Shown piece by piece: positions 35,393 to 44,578 of a DNA stretch of 64,000 nt (position 1 is the stretch's first letter; each line of letters starts with the position of its first letter). The position numbers and the translations under genes were made by a program. Source of the DNA: Fusarium oxysporum f. sp. lycopersici 4287 (taxonomy: Eukaryota > Ascomycota > Sordariomycetes > Hypocreales > Nectriaceae); NCBI RefSeq assembly GCF_000149955.1, contig NC_030987.1, forward strand, positions 342,003 to 406,002. Direction: 5' to 3'. The notes under the pieces were generated by a model. The model worked only from the letters and a program-made list of their open reading frames with translations. It was not told where the DNA came from and did no database searches.

Positions 35393-36513
35393 GTGTGTTC
35401 TAATAGTAGGCAATAGACATTCAATATAATCCTTAGAAAAAACCAAAATGCTTTGGAAACACAAAGCAACAGTGTCCAGGAATATATATATATATGTATA
35501 ATTAATTCTATTGTCTCTCCGTCCCTCTGCTCTTCTCCTAGCATACTTCTGCGGTAAGAATCTTCCCTTGTTGACATGCTCATCAAGATCATCCTGGTTA
35601 ACCCCCGTCCGTGCATGAAGCTCAGCCTGCAGCGTACATGGTACAGGGGTTGGAAATGTAGGTAGCATGCATTATCATTATAGATCACTACGAGCCGGTA
35701 CCCCTAATTAGAGGGACTTACAGCTAAGTGGCAAGTACAGTACGCTAAGAGATACCTACCTCAAGACCCTACGACAGATCAGGATATCTTACAACGTGGG
35801 AATAGCCACTTTTTAGTGTCTCAGAAATTCTATGTCTCAGAAATTCTATGTCTCAGAAATTCTATGTCTCAGAAATTCTATGTCTCAGAAATTCTATGTC
35901 TCAGAAATTCTGTATCTCAGAAATTCAGTACCGACCTGTGTGCAGTACAGATCATAATAGTACATTTCCACCCCCTACAGCCTGTATGCTCCCCCCATGA
36001 TAATTAGTGAAGACATCAAGCATGTCTTGCAGACTACTCAATAAAGCGTGGTCCAGCATCTTAGGTGGACTTGGCTTGGTAGTTGGGTGGTCTTTTCAGG
36101 AACATGCTCCTGACACTGCCATGATGCAAACAGTGGAGGCTCAGCGGGCGTTGTAGACGTCGCAAATTGGCGACCCTTTCCTGTAGAATTCGAAATTCCA
36201 ACGCAATTGAGGCGTTAGGATAACATCACGAGATAATTCCCAACGTCAAAAAGACGGAATCGTGTTTTATTCACTGAGACGAATAATTTGGCGCGTAATA
36301 CCGCTCTTTATTGTAATATATTACATAATTCTCTAAAAACTAATAATCTTCTTGACTCATCGATCTGGTCATTCAGAAACCCGAGGCCTTCGATTTACAA
36401 CATTCCGCAGTCGTTGTTGTACGATCTCGAGGTTACCTTTCAAAACACTAACAATTCTACCGCTTCTGTCTCCCCTCGCGCTTCTAGCCATACATATATA
36501 GCATAAATTATCT
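35393..36513. other. 1.1-kb intergenic region with minisatellite
   Basis: Promoter of gene G and 3' flank of gene D. Apart from the 16-bp tandem repeat nothing is recognised; an ORF at 36288-36506 is not supported. Confidence 0.4.
35817..35928. repeat. 16-bp minisatellite, 7 copies
   Basis: Six head-to-tail copies of TGTCTCAGAAATTCTA (the sixth with one change at its end) plus a seventh variant copy. There are no spacers, so it is not a CRISPR array. The copies are nearly identical, which suggests recent expansion. Confidence 0.92.
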
Positions 36514-38460
36514 TCAATATTTCCTGCTCTTCTTCTTATTATGCTCCTCATTCCTTTCATGCGTATTGTAATGTCTTTCCATGTTATACGATCGGTCGCT
36601 TGTGTACTCGCATTTGGGGCAAGATAGACGTTTTCTGGACCGGAGTCAGCACATACTGCAGCTCATAGAGTAAAGTGGCATTGTTAAGACGTACGACTTG
36701 GTAGTAGTCTTTGGAGTGGACAAGCAAGCTTGTGGACTTCCTTGAACGTCGTGGACCCAGTCGCGAAACTCCTGGCAAGCGACTCGATCGCTGAACAACA
36801 GCTGTAACAGAAAGATTAACACAATGATCGAAGACTTCCGTTATGGTAAAAGTGGACTTACGCTGGCGACACGCTCCATGTAGCTCCTGATGTCCTCGAT
36901 GCTTTGTAGTAGACCTTGATCAAAGAATGCCTCCACAACGGAGACTATTCCACGAGCTGGCAAGTCTCTCGTATACTTCTCTGACAACAGTGGTTGCATA
37001 TAGGAGGCCTCTATCTGTTTCCTCTTTCTTAATCGCTCTTGACTCCATGCGAGACATGACCGGAGATCTTTGGACAGCAGTCCACAGCCAGCAAGCTTGA
37101 ACCAGAAGGCTCCGTGTTCTCGTATGTACTCCAACACAGCTATGAATACAGAAGTCCCCTGAAGGGATACTGAAATATCATCGACTGTCTGTGTAATCGA
37201 TAACGATTGACTGTGCGAGTCATGGCTCGAGGTGCTGGCGATTGGACTGCCAGCGTTGGATTGAGGCATCGCACTCCATGCCGTGGTGTCCCCAATTGCA
37301 TTGATGTCGAGGTCGGAGGGTTGGACTGGGCCTGGGCCAAAACTGTGCCAGGGACTTGCCTCTGGTTCGTGAACTCGAGCGTGTGTTCCAGGGAGTGCGA
37401 GCGAGAAATTGAACTCGTCATATGTCCGATCGGTCAGATTCTGGACGTAGGCTGGCGAAATGTCCGCTGCGAGTAAGTTCAAGAGTACAGGGTCTATGGT
37501 CCCAAGATCTGGTGCAATGGCCAGGTCATGGGAGCTTCCCAGCTCGAAGGAATAAGCCGGTACCCGTTGTTCGTATACCGATGATGTCTGAGGCCCAAAG
37601 TTGGTAAGTGGTGGTACTGGATATGTCTGCGGGGACGCTGCCGAGAATGGCGTTTCGCCTCGTCGTAGAGAACCTGCTAATTTCTGTGACTGTTCTCCCA
37701 AGTCCAGGTTGATGAAATGGAGATGGTTTCGGGCTTCGGGCCAAAGCCGCTCTGCGAGAACCTCAAAGGCCTTTCGCTCGTCCTCATTCTCGAGGGCATT
37801 GAGCCAAAGGCGGATACCAGCGAGGATGTCGCCTTGTGCCAGCCGTCCTCTTGAATAAAGAAGACGGGATACGACGTAAGATAAGCTACAGAAAGCGAAT
37901 ATTTTGACGAGGTCATTCGGAGCCGGTCCGGTTAATGTGTTGCGGAAAGCAAAGACTCCTGCTTGACGAAGTCCTTTGGCGTCGTGATATTCGGCGCGGA
38001 TGTTGTTGATGGTGGGAAGATTGACATCGTGAGAAACATCAATGAAATGTTCCCAGAGTATTTGCATTCCCTCGCGAACTGTTCGGATGGATGCCCAGGC
38101 ATTTTCCCGAGCCTGATCGCTGGGGTGGGTGAAATCAGACTGTGAATCTGTTGCACTGTTGGCTGGAGACGTATTGCACAGTGAGTCCAGCTCAAGTGCA
38201 AGATCATCTGGTCGATGACTAGAATGACTAGTTCTTGATTCAGGCTCTGTTTCGTCGAGGTGGGTGAAGCCTGCAAAAAGGCCGTCCACTTCTGCGAGTG
38301 CCCTTCCGAGGTGTTCAGCTGCTCTTGAGCCCCCAACGCCAGCGCGCGTGCTGCCACCAGCGTATGAGTACAAGTGGCTGTACTGATCGAGATAAGGCAT
38401 CTCTACAAGGTTTGTTGGTGAGAATTGGTGAGTTATGGGGCTGCGCTTGAGAAAGTGCAA
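36514..38460 (-). CDS. Long C2H2 finger protein D
   Basis: Exons 38460-36862, 36801-36695 and 36634-36514 (two 60-bp introns, phases 0 and 2) give 608 aa, or 588 from the ATG at 38400. It is the longest member. Shared domain: LAEVDGLFAGFTHLDETEPES, FAFRNTLTGPAPNDL, IFAFCSLSYVVS, LNALENEDERKAFEVL, then a Ser/Pro/Gln-rich insertion of about 180 residues absent from A-C, then LAGCGLLSKDLRSC and FFDQGLLQSIEDIRSYMERV. Exon 3: finger CPKCEYTSDRSYNMERH with the second His after three residues, tail KKKSRKY. The finger resembles E-G more than A-C. Divergent to tiny gene P3 across a palindrome-rich spacer. Confidence 0.82.
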
Positions 38461-39210
38461 GAGGCAACTGACTTAAAGAAGAAAGGTGAAGTGGTTCGCC
38501 CGATGCTCTGAATTTATGCGAGGCCGGTACTCCTCCTCCCAGGCCTACGGAACCATGCGGCTCTCTTGAACGGGAGCACGGCCCGGAGGGGTTTCTATGC
38601 TCAAAAGGGCGATCGGCGGGCCAGAATGCCTTGGCATATGTCGATTCTAACCATATTCAGCAAGGAGGGCTTGCTCAATGCATTGCTCAAAAGCAATTAT
38701 GAGCCACGTCAGTTGCTCATGAGCTGCTCGTTCTGCTCACGAGTTGTTGACGGGCTGAGCGAGCAGCTCATGAGCATTATGCGACGTCAACGAGCATGGT
38801 AGTCGCTCGGTAGCGCAATAAAGTATATGAGCAGGAGGAGTTGCTCATGGATTTGCTAGACTGGCTCGTTGTTGGTTTGTGAGCAGCTGGTGAAATAGGA
38901 GGAGCGAATCGAGCGGCTCACGAGCACGATGAGTTGTAACGAGCACGACGGGCCCTTGCTTGCGCAATTGGCAATTGAGCAGGGAATTCCTCATGGATTG
39001 CTCAAGCACTGCTCGTGAGCTGCTCGTGAGTGTTGGGGACGACGAGGGCATTGTGCGAACGAGCAATCTTCAATGGATCTTCTGAGTAAATTGAGTCTCT
39101 ATAAGATATTATAAATATCTTATGAACAGCAGAGGGCATAATTGTTTCCCAATAGCCTCATCAAGCAATACATTACTATTCAGAGGTGATCCCCCCACGT
39201 ACATTCAACG
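38461..39210. promoter_or_regulatory. Divergent promoter of gene D and tiny gene P3, palindrome cluster
   Basis: The spacer carries GCTCATGAGC at 38715-38724 and 38766-38775, GCTCACGAGC at 38916-38925, GCTCGTGAGC at 39011-39020, and roughly twenty further GCTC/GAGC half-sites between 38680 and 39066. These densities are far above the rest of the window. TATA-like TATAAGATATTATAAATA at about 39102-39120, some 90 bp upstream of the P3 start. Homologous to the spacer at 32900-33260. Confidence 0.65.
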
Positions 39211-39441
39211 ATGCCTCAAGAAACTGGTTCTCAACTTCAAACTGGCCATAGCGGTAAGCAAATGCAACCAACTGAGTGCTCATAAGATGACTCGCTTACA
39301 ATAGCTGGAGAGAATTCGTCAATTGCCCTTCAAAACTGGCTGTCCGAGTCAAGACGTGCTGAGCCTTGGTCATCCGTGCATGCGACAACACAACCAACGG
39401 GGACTCAGCCTAGCCACTCAGCTGAAACCCCCAAATTATGA
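39211..39441 (+). CDS. Tiny two-exon protein P3 (QNWL family)
   Basis: Exon 1 39211-39253, 51-bp intron 39254-39304 (GTAAGC donor, TAG acceptor), exon 2 39305-39441; 59 aa, same length as P2. Starts MPQETGSQLQTGHS, and exon 2 opens AGENSSIALQNWLSESRRAE followed by PWSS. Aligned with P2 at MPQET, QNWL, AEPWS, TQPT and the final ...PxL-stop. The overlapping longer ORF at 39323-39571 is in another frame and not conserved. Unknown function; its position beside a finger gene suggests they act together. Confidence 0.72.
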
Positions 39442-39701
39442 TGCCCAATGGCCAACTTGTGCGCCACAACACAATTGTGTTGAGGCATCGGACTTGAGAA
39501 ACAAAGCTCTGATGCTCACTCGTGAAAGTCTGGTCCGAGCTGGTGTTATGCTGGATACAGGGGTTGATTGAGGATGGTCATTTGAACGAATCCAATATTG
39601 TTTAGAATTGTTTATTTGGGCTATTGATAGAGATAGCTGTCAGGTACATGGACTTAGATTTAATTATGGCTGGTTGTTTTGCATGCCATCTCGATGCCGT
39701 C

Positions 39702-41384
39702 CTAGTTCGCCATGCGTCTCAATGGATGAGCCTCAGTGTTGAACACCCACTCATCCAAACTGATAACCTCCTCATCCTCAAAGATTAAATAAAAATACTT
39801 CAGCGTCTCTGCCATCCAAAAGCTCTCCATGTAATCTTTATGCTTGATCTCTTCGGCACCAACATCCTCCACCGCTGCAAACGCGTCATCCGTCTCAGCA
39901 GCAGCCCGGATCGAAGTCCACATGTTCCACGCAATGTCCCGGAACTCTTCATTTCCAGTGATTCGGTACAGGTAGAATATGGACTCAATGGTCTCGGGTC
40001 GCAAGAGATATGATGCCTCTCTTGCTCGGAAACCGAGAGGCTCTTTCTTGTACTTTAGCTCAAAGGCACAGGGCTCGAGTGTTGGACAGCGTTCGACTTG
40101 CACGATTTCTGGCATGAGACCACTGGGGTAGGCAGCGTATGCTTTTGCGCAGCCACGGGCGAGTTTCTCGCCGACGACGACGTGATCGTCTCGTCCGAGT
40201 GCTTTGCCGCCAAGGGCATACATGCCTCCAGCGAAGCAAGTCAAATGCTCCACGCCAGTGCTCAATCGCGATTCTTTGACTCGAGGAGGGAATGATGCTT
40301 CGCCCAACATGAGAACGTCATCTTGTTCTGGCAGCATCGGTCGAAACATCAAGTGCTTAATTCCAGCGTCGGCGGCGGCGAGGTACATCTTTCCATATTT
40401 GGGTTCAAGACCCTGTAAGAGGACGTATTCCTTGATGAGATACTCATACAGCGAGTCGCCGTTAGCGCCCATGCCGAACGTGTCGTCGGTAACCTTAAAC
40501 CCGTCCTCAGCGTTGATCTGGAGAGGCCATAAGCCAGGAATGGCGGTCTCGTTTTGTGTTCGCTCAAATGCTTTGGTGATGTAATCGATGGCGTCGTAGT
40601 ATTTGGGGTTCCCAGTCTGTTGCGACAAACGGGTGAACTCCATGCTCATACTTCCCAAGCTGGCAGCGCTCTGTCGTGGTTCTGGATGACCCAATCCTTC
40701 TTTGAGGGTCTTGAATTTGATCGTATGCGGTGGCATATGCTCCGGATTGTCGAAGGTACCGTATAAAAGATCTCCCAGCTCAATCGCCTTGGCCAGCAAG
40801 GCGCTCTCTCCACTAAGCTCATAAGCCGAAAGTAAACCTCCAAGATGTCGAATTGTTGTCTCGAAAACGTTGAATCCATCGGCTGTCGGAATGTCCCAAT
40901 CCATGCGAGACACAAAGTCAACAGCTCTGTAAAATTCCCGCTTCATACCCATGATCCACAAAGTGTCGAGGTTGTCGCAGATGGTCGCAGCCCACCCACC
41001 AAAAGTATCACGACCCTTCAAGCTCAATGGCTTCAATTCATCACTTCCCCAAGCATACTTCTCGTAAGACCTCCAAGTCTTTTTAAATGCTTGCTTGATG
41101 TCTTTTCGTCTTTGATCCGCGGTCTCAAGCTCACGTTTCCTCAATTCGGGATTGGAGAAGTCGTGCTGGATACGTGGTAAATTGACTGGTGATCCTCGTG
41201 GGGGTTTGGCCATGCTGCTGATGGTCAATGGATACCGCAGGGTGTGTTTGCTCCAGTCATAGCTGCTGGGGATGAATTGAATGCTGGGGCCTGATATTTC
41301 GCTGAAAAGGCAGTAGAATACGAGTAATGCAATTAAGAGCGATAATAATGCCCTGGACGGGGTGAATGGCAGACCTACGCCCAT
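39702..41384 (-). CDS. GH47 class I alpha-1,2-mannosidase
   Basis: Intronless 560-aa type II membrane protein of the secretory pathway that trims alpha-1,2-linked mannose from N-glycans, a calcium-dependent inverting enzyme. Residues about 9-27 form the signal anchor (RALLSLLIALLVFYCLFSEI). Family landmarks: YAWGSDELKPL, FGGWAATICDNLDTLWIMGM, FNVFETTIRHLGGLLSAYELSG, YLLRPETIESIFYLYRITG, and the C-terminal VFNTEAHPLRR, whose Thr coordinates calcium in the family. Length matches fungal Golgi/ER members. Full length, no oddities. Downstream of it lies tiny gene P3, upstream a Tc1-like transposon. Confidence 0.95.
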   Translation of the reverse strand: MGVGLPFTPSRALLSLLIALLVFYCLFSEISGPSIQFIPSSYDWSKHTLRYPLTISSMAKPPRGSPVNLPRIQHDFSNPELRKRELETADQRRKDIKQAFKKTWRSYEKYAWGSDELKPLSLKGRDTFGGWAATICDNLDTLWIMGMKREFYRAVDFVSRMDWDIPTADGFNVFETTIRHLGGLLSAYELSGESALLAKAIELGDLLYGTFDNPEHMPPHTIKFKTLKEGLGHPEPRQSAASLGSMSMEFTRLSQQTGNPKYYDAIDYITKAFERTQNETAIPGLWPLQINAEDGFKVTDDTFGMGANGDSLYEYLIKEYVLLQGLEPKYGKMYLAAADAGIKHLMFRPMLPEQDDVLMLGEASFPPRVKESRLSTGVEHLTCFAGGMYALGGKALGRDDHVVVGEKLARGCAKAYAAYPSGLMPEIVQVERCPTLEPCAFELKYKKEPLGFRAREASYLLRPETIESIFYLYRITGNEEFRDIAWNMWTSIRAAAETDDAFAAVEDVGAEEIKHKDYMESFWMAETLKYFYLIFEDEEVISLDEWVFNTEAHPLRRMAN

Positions 41385-41983
41385 TTTTGATGAAGTATAG
41401 CACTCAAAAAATACAGAAATAGGAAAAAGTAAGGAATGATACTGTGTCGATTCAAGTCACCATTGGGACTACAGAGCGTCGAGAATGTTACTACTCAATG
41501 CCGACCGTAAGAAAGATGAACAGGTAAAGAACAGTTGGGGTCAGCTAAGATCTTATAACTAAAGGGATCGGGAACAAGGATTCGAGACGAGGAATAAAAC
41601 ACTCGTTCCCCACATGCTGACCCTCCGACACGCAAGCTTTAGCTTCTAAGAATAAACATAATCTGCAGACGCGAGATGCGCAGTCACTTTTACCGTCTTT
41701 AGTGTCAAGGTATGACATATCAGGTGGAGGAAGGGATATGCACGGCCTGTTTCTCGTATCACTCACTGAGAAAAGGGCGATTTTCAGGGGTGCATTAGCT
41801 GTTATGCCCTGAGAGCCAAAAGCCAAAAGTCAAAGCTGCTGACGGGCTGGAACCCCCTGATTAGCCTCCAGCCAAGCAACTTTTCATGATGCTACGGATA
41901 ATTGAGATGAAAAAAGCTTGGTATTGCATCGCCAAGATTAGACCAAACGTTTTTCAGTTTGGAGCTTTTACCGGATGTGAATC
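41385..41983. other. Promoter of the mannosidase gene
   Basis: No gene supported; ORF 41545-41826 lacks coding features. Confidence 0.45.
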
Positions 41984-41994
41984 TAAAATGTCAG

Positions 41995-43359
41995 GCCAAA
42001 AGTCTGGAATCGCCCCGCACCCCAACAGCACCCCCGATCTCACCGCCTGACTTCACATTGCAATTGAAATAGAGGGAATTATCGTGATAGCTTCATTTAT
42101 ATATCATTTTAAAGCCCTGAATCAGGAGATCAATATTTTGTATACCAACCACGCGCGCGCATGCAAGCGCGAAGCCTGTTTTCGGCAGACTTCGTGAGCT
42201 TCAAAATCAGGTAGTCCGGCAAGGCCTCCCACGCTTCTTGGATCCATTTAATCAGCAATTTCCTGTGAGCCTCGCTTTTGCCTAATTTGATATATTCTGG
42301 ATGAATCCTTCGTAATTTAGCTTTTAAAGCCTTCCAGATATGTTCAATTGGGTTTAAATCAGGGGAATGTGCCGGCCAATTAATTGGAATAATGCCGTGT
42401 AAAAGCAACCAATCTATTGTAGCTTTGGCGATGTGCACACGGGCGTTGTCTTGCTGAAATAGCTCAAATTTATCGAGGAAAGGGAGGAGACCTTCTGTAA
42501 GAGCTTTCCTATATGACCAGCTGGAATAACCTCCTTTTTTGGCCGCCGGATCCCTTATCATAGGGATAATATATGACCTATTAGTTCCAGCAATGGCTCC
42601 CCAGAACATGACCGACTGACAAGCCTTTCCGTGTGACTGAATGTTAACTAGGTCCTTCCTATATCTCTCATCAGGTCGGCGAAAGACCCAGCCGTCGGGA
42701 TTGTTCGGTGCATTCTGTACAGTAACTTCGTCACTGAAGCAAATCTGTACGGCAAAGTCAGTGGTGATAGCTTCACTTTCAACTGACTTACCTGTATGTA
42801 ATCGTCAAGATGACGGAGCCAAAACTCACAGTATTTAAGCCTGGCTTTTGCATCTTCTTCTGACAGTTTAATCCGTCTTTTGACCGCCATTTACGGCGCC
42901 AATGGCTCTGTAGACGTCGTTTTAAGGTACGGATTGAGACATCTAAACCAAGCTCAAGAACGTCATTCCAAGTGATCTTACGATGCCGATTAATAAATGA
43001 ATTGATTCTTACAATCTGCAGCGCCGTAAGTTTCTTAGGACGCCATTTTCGTGCCCTAGATTGCAGTATTTCCTCTTCTTCCCAGCGTTTTTTGGTCTTT
43101 GATATTGTACCTTGCGTGGTGTTGAAGTTAGCCGCAACTATACGTTGAGATTTGCCGGCCCGTAACTCCGCCATTATTGCAGCTCTTTGGACCGGAGTAA
43201 ATTCATGATTGAATTGGCGATTTCCGCTTATTTCTGAGCCAAAAGAGCGCTCTTTAGAAGCCATCTTTCATCGAGATACTGCGTGTTAAAGTTGATGAGA
43301 TGGTTGAGCTACCTTGGTGAGAAAGCGAGGGTCGAGCGGGGTGATTCCAGACTTTTGGC
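41995..43359. mobile_element. Tc1/mariner-type DNA transposon
   Basis: Inverted termini of 24 bp (41995-42018 and 43336-43359) begin GCCAAAAGTCTGGAATC and differ at one base. A TA lies 9 bp outside each terminus (41984-41985 and 43369-43370), which may be the target duplication if the true ends are slightly longer. It is about 1.37 kb in all and encodes one transposase on the minus strand. Inserted between the mannosidase and UTP11 promoters, about 190 bp from the UTP11 start. Confidence 0.9.
42130..43264 (-). pseudogene. Tc1-like transposase, one-base frameshift
   Basis: Starts at 43264 with an N-terminal helix-turn-helix region (FTPVQRAAIMAELRAGKSQ, ITWNDVLELGLDVSIRTLKR). The frame shifts near 42880-42890 in a run of four A residues; the family continuation resumes in the next frame (KRRIKLSEEDAKARLKYCEF). 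A 47-bp intron with GT-AG borders fits at 42745-42791. The catalytic part has ICFSDEVTV, FELFQQDNARVH and SPDLNPIEHIW: three acidic residues with 34 residues between the last two (DD34E), the Tc1 pattern. As it stands the copy should be inactive, unless the missing base is a sequencing error. Confidence 0.85.
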
Positions 43360-43555
43360 ACGTGATTGTAGCTTCCGACGATGTTAAGGTTAACTGAACA
43401 TCAGTTGTGGCGGTGCTGCTGTTGCTGTCAAGCCACATTTACAGACTTTGCCTCACCGCCAAAAATGTCGAAAATTCTGCCACTTTTCCAGCTCTGACAA
43501 GCGCCGACGATTAATTCTTTTGCATCTCGTCGTACACACAACACAACCAGCCAAA

Positions 43556-44412
43556 ATGTCTTCTATGCGAAATGCCGTGGCGCGACGCCCTCACAGAGAG
43601 CGTGCGCAGCCTTTAGAACGTCGAAGACTTGGTCTTCTTGAGAAGCACAAGGTTTGTTGACCTCCCAATACCCCCACCGGAGCAGCTTTTGACGATTGCA
43701 GGATTACTCGCTTCGAGCCAAAGACTTCAACAAGAAGAAGGCGCAGCTCAAGAACCTCAAAGAAAAGGCGGCCGAGCGAAACGAAGATGAGTTCTACTTC
43801 GGTATGATGTCCCGAAAGGGACCGGGGTCGAAGATCCAGGATGGCAAGCGATGGAGTGGAACGGTCGAGGGCGATCGAGGAAATAAGGCGATGGACGTTG
43901 AGACTGTGCGGCTTTTGAAAACGCAGGATATTGGATACATTCGAACGATGCGACAGGTTGTTGCGAAGGAGGTTGCGAGACTAGAAGAGCAGGTCGTTCT
44001 CACACGAGGTTTCGACAAGCTTGACGAGGATGAGGACGATGAAGATGAGGGCAGCGACTCCGAATTCGACTTTGCGACCGCTCCGTCAAGACCTAAAGAG
44101 CCCCGAAAGATTGTATTCATGGACGACGAAGAGCAGCGTGAGGAAACAATACTGGACCTCGAGGATGAAGATGACGCCGACAAGACATTTGAAGGATTCG
44201 ACGATGATAAGAAGAAAGAAGCTGAATTTGAGCGCGCAAAGGCCCTTCGTCGCCTTCGTCGCCAACTCGAGAATGCGCGCAAGAAGCTCAAGGCTCTTAC
44301 GGACGCAGAGGGCGAATTGGAGATCCAGCGCGCAAAGATGGCCAAGACAGCGACGTCGGGAGGAACTACACGCAAAGGAAAGAAGATCATGGTGCGGACA
44401 CGGAAGCGATAA
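43556..44412 (+). CDS. UTP11: U3 snoRNP-associated protein Utp11
   Basis: Component of the small-subunit processome needed for 18S rRNA maturation, nucleolar. Exons 43556-43651 and 43702-44412 (50-bp intron) give 268 aa. Family hallmark N-terminus: [20 protein letters not shown] and [20 protein letters not shown], then FYFGMMSRK. The central region is acidic ([14 protein letters not shown]) and the C-terminus ends in coiled-coil helices and a basic tail ([11 protein letters not shown]). The start is fixed by the conserved N-terminus; the frame opens further upstream. Convergent with the next gene. The antisense Ser-rich ORF across it is a shadow. Confidence 0.95.
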
Positions 44413-44578
44413 ACACATCACCAAGAATTAATTTGAAATACGGAGCTTTTTCTCGTCATTTCGTGTTCAGTTCGTTACGGCTCGCTAGCTAATAGATACC
44501 CTTCAAAACGCCATGGGTTTATGATACAGAAAAAGAACTGGCCGCGCTCGAAATTAAAATAAATGTCCATGTCCGTCA

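Noticed and set aside
35393..35668. 92-codon N-terminal extension of short finger protein G
   Set aside because: E and F begin at the equivalent of the inner ATG, and the extension crosses an AT-repeat (TATATATATA).
35817..35928. Possible CRISPR-like array
   Set aside because: The 16-bp units abut with no spacers, and the genome is eukaryotic.
39323..39571. 82-aa ORF overlapping P3
   Set aside because: Different frame from the P2/P3-conserved reading and not found in the P2 copy.
43794..44390. 198-aa Ser-rich minus-strand ORF
   Set aside because: Antisense shadow of the Glu/Asp-rich UTP11 coding sequence.
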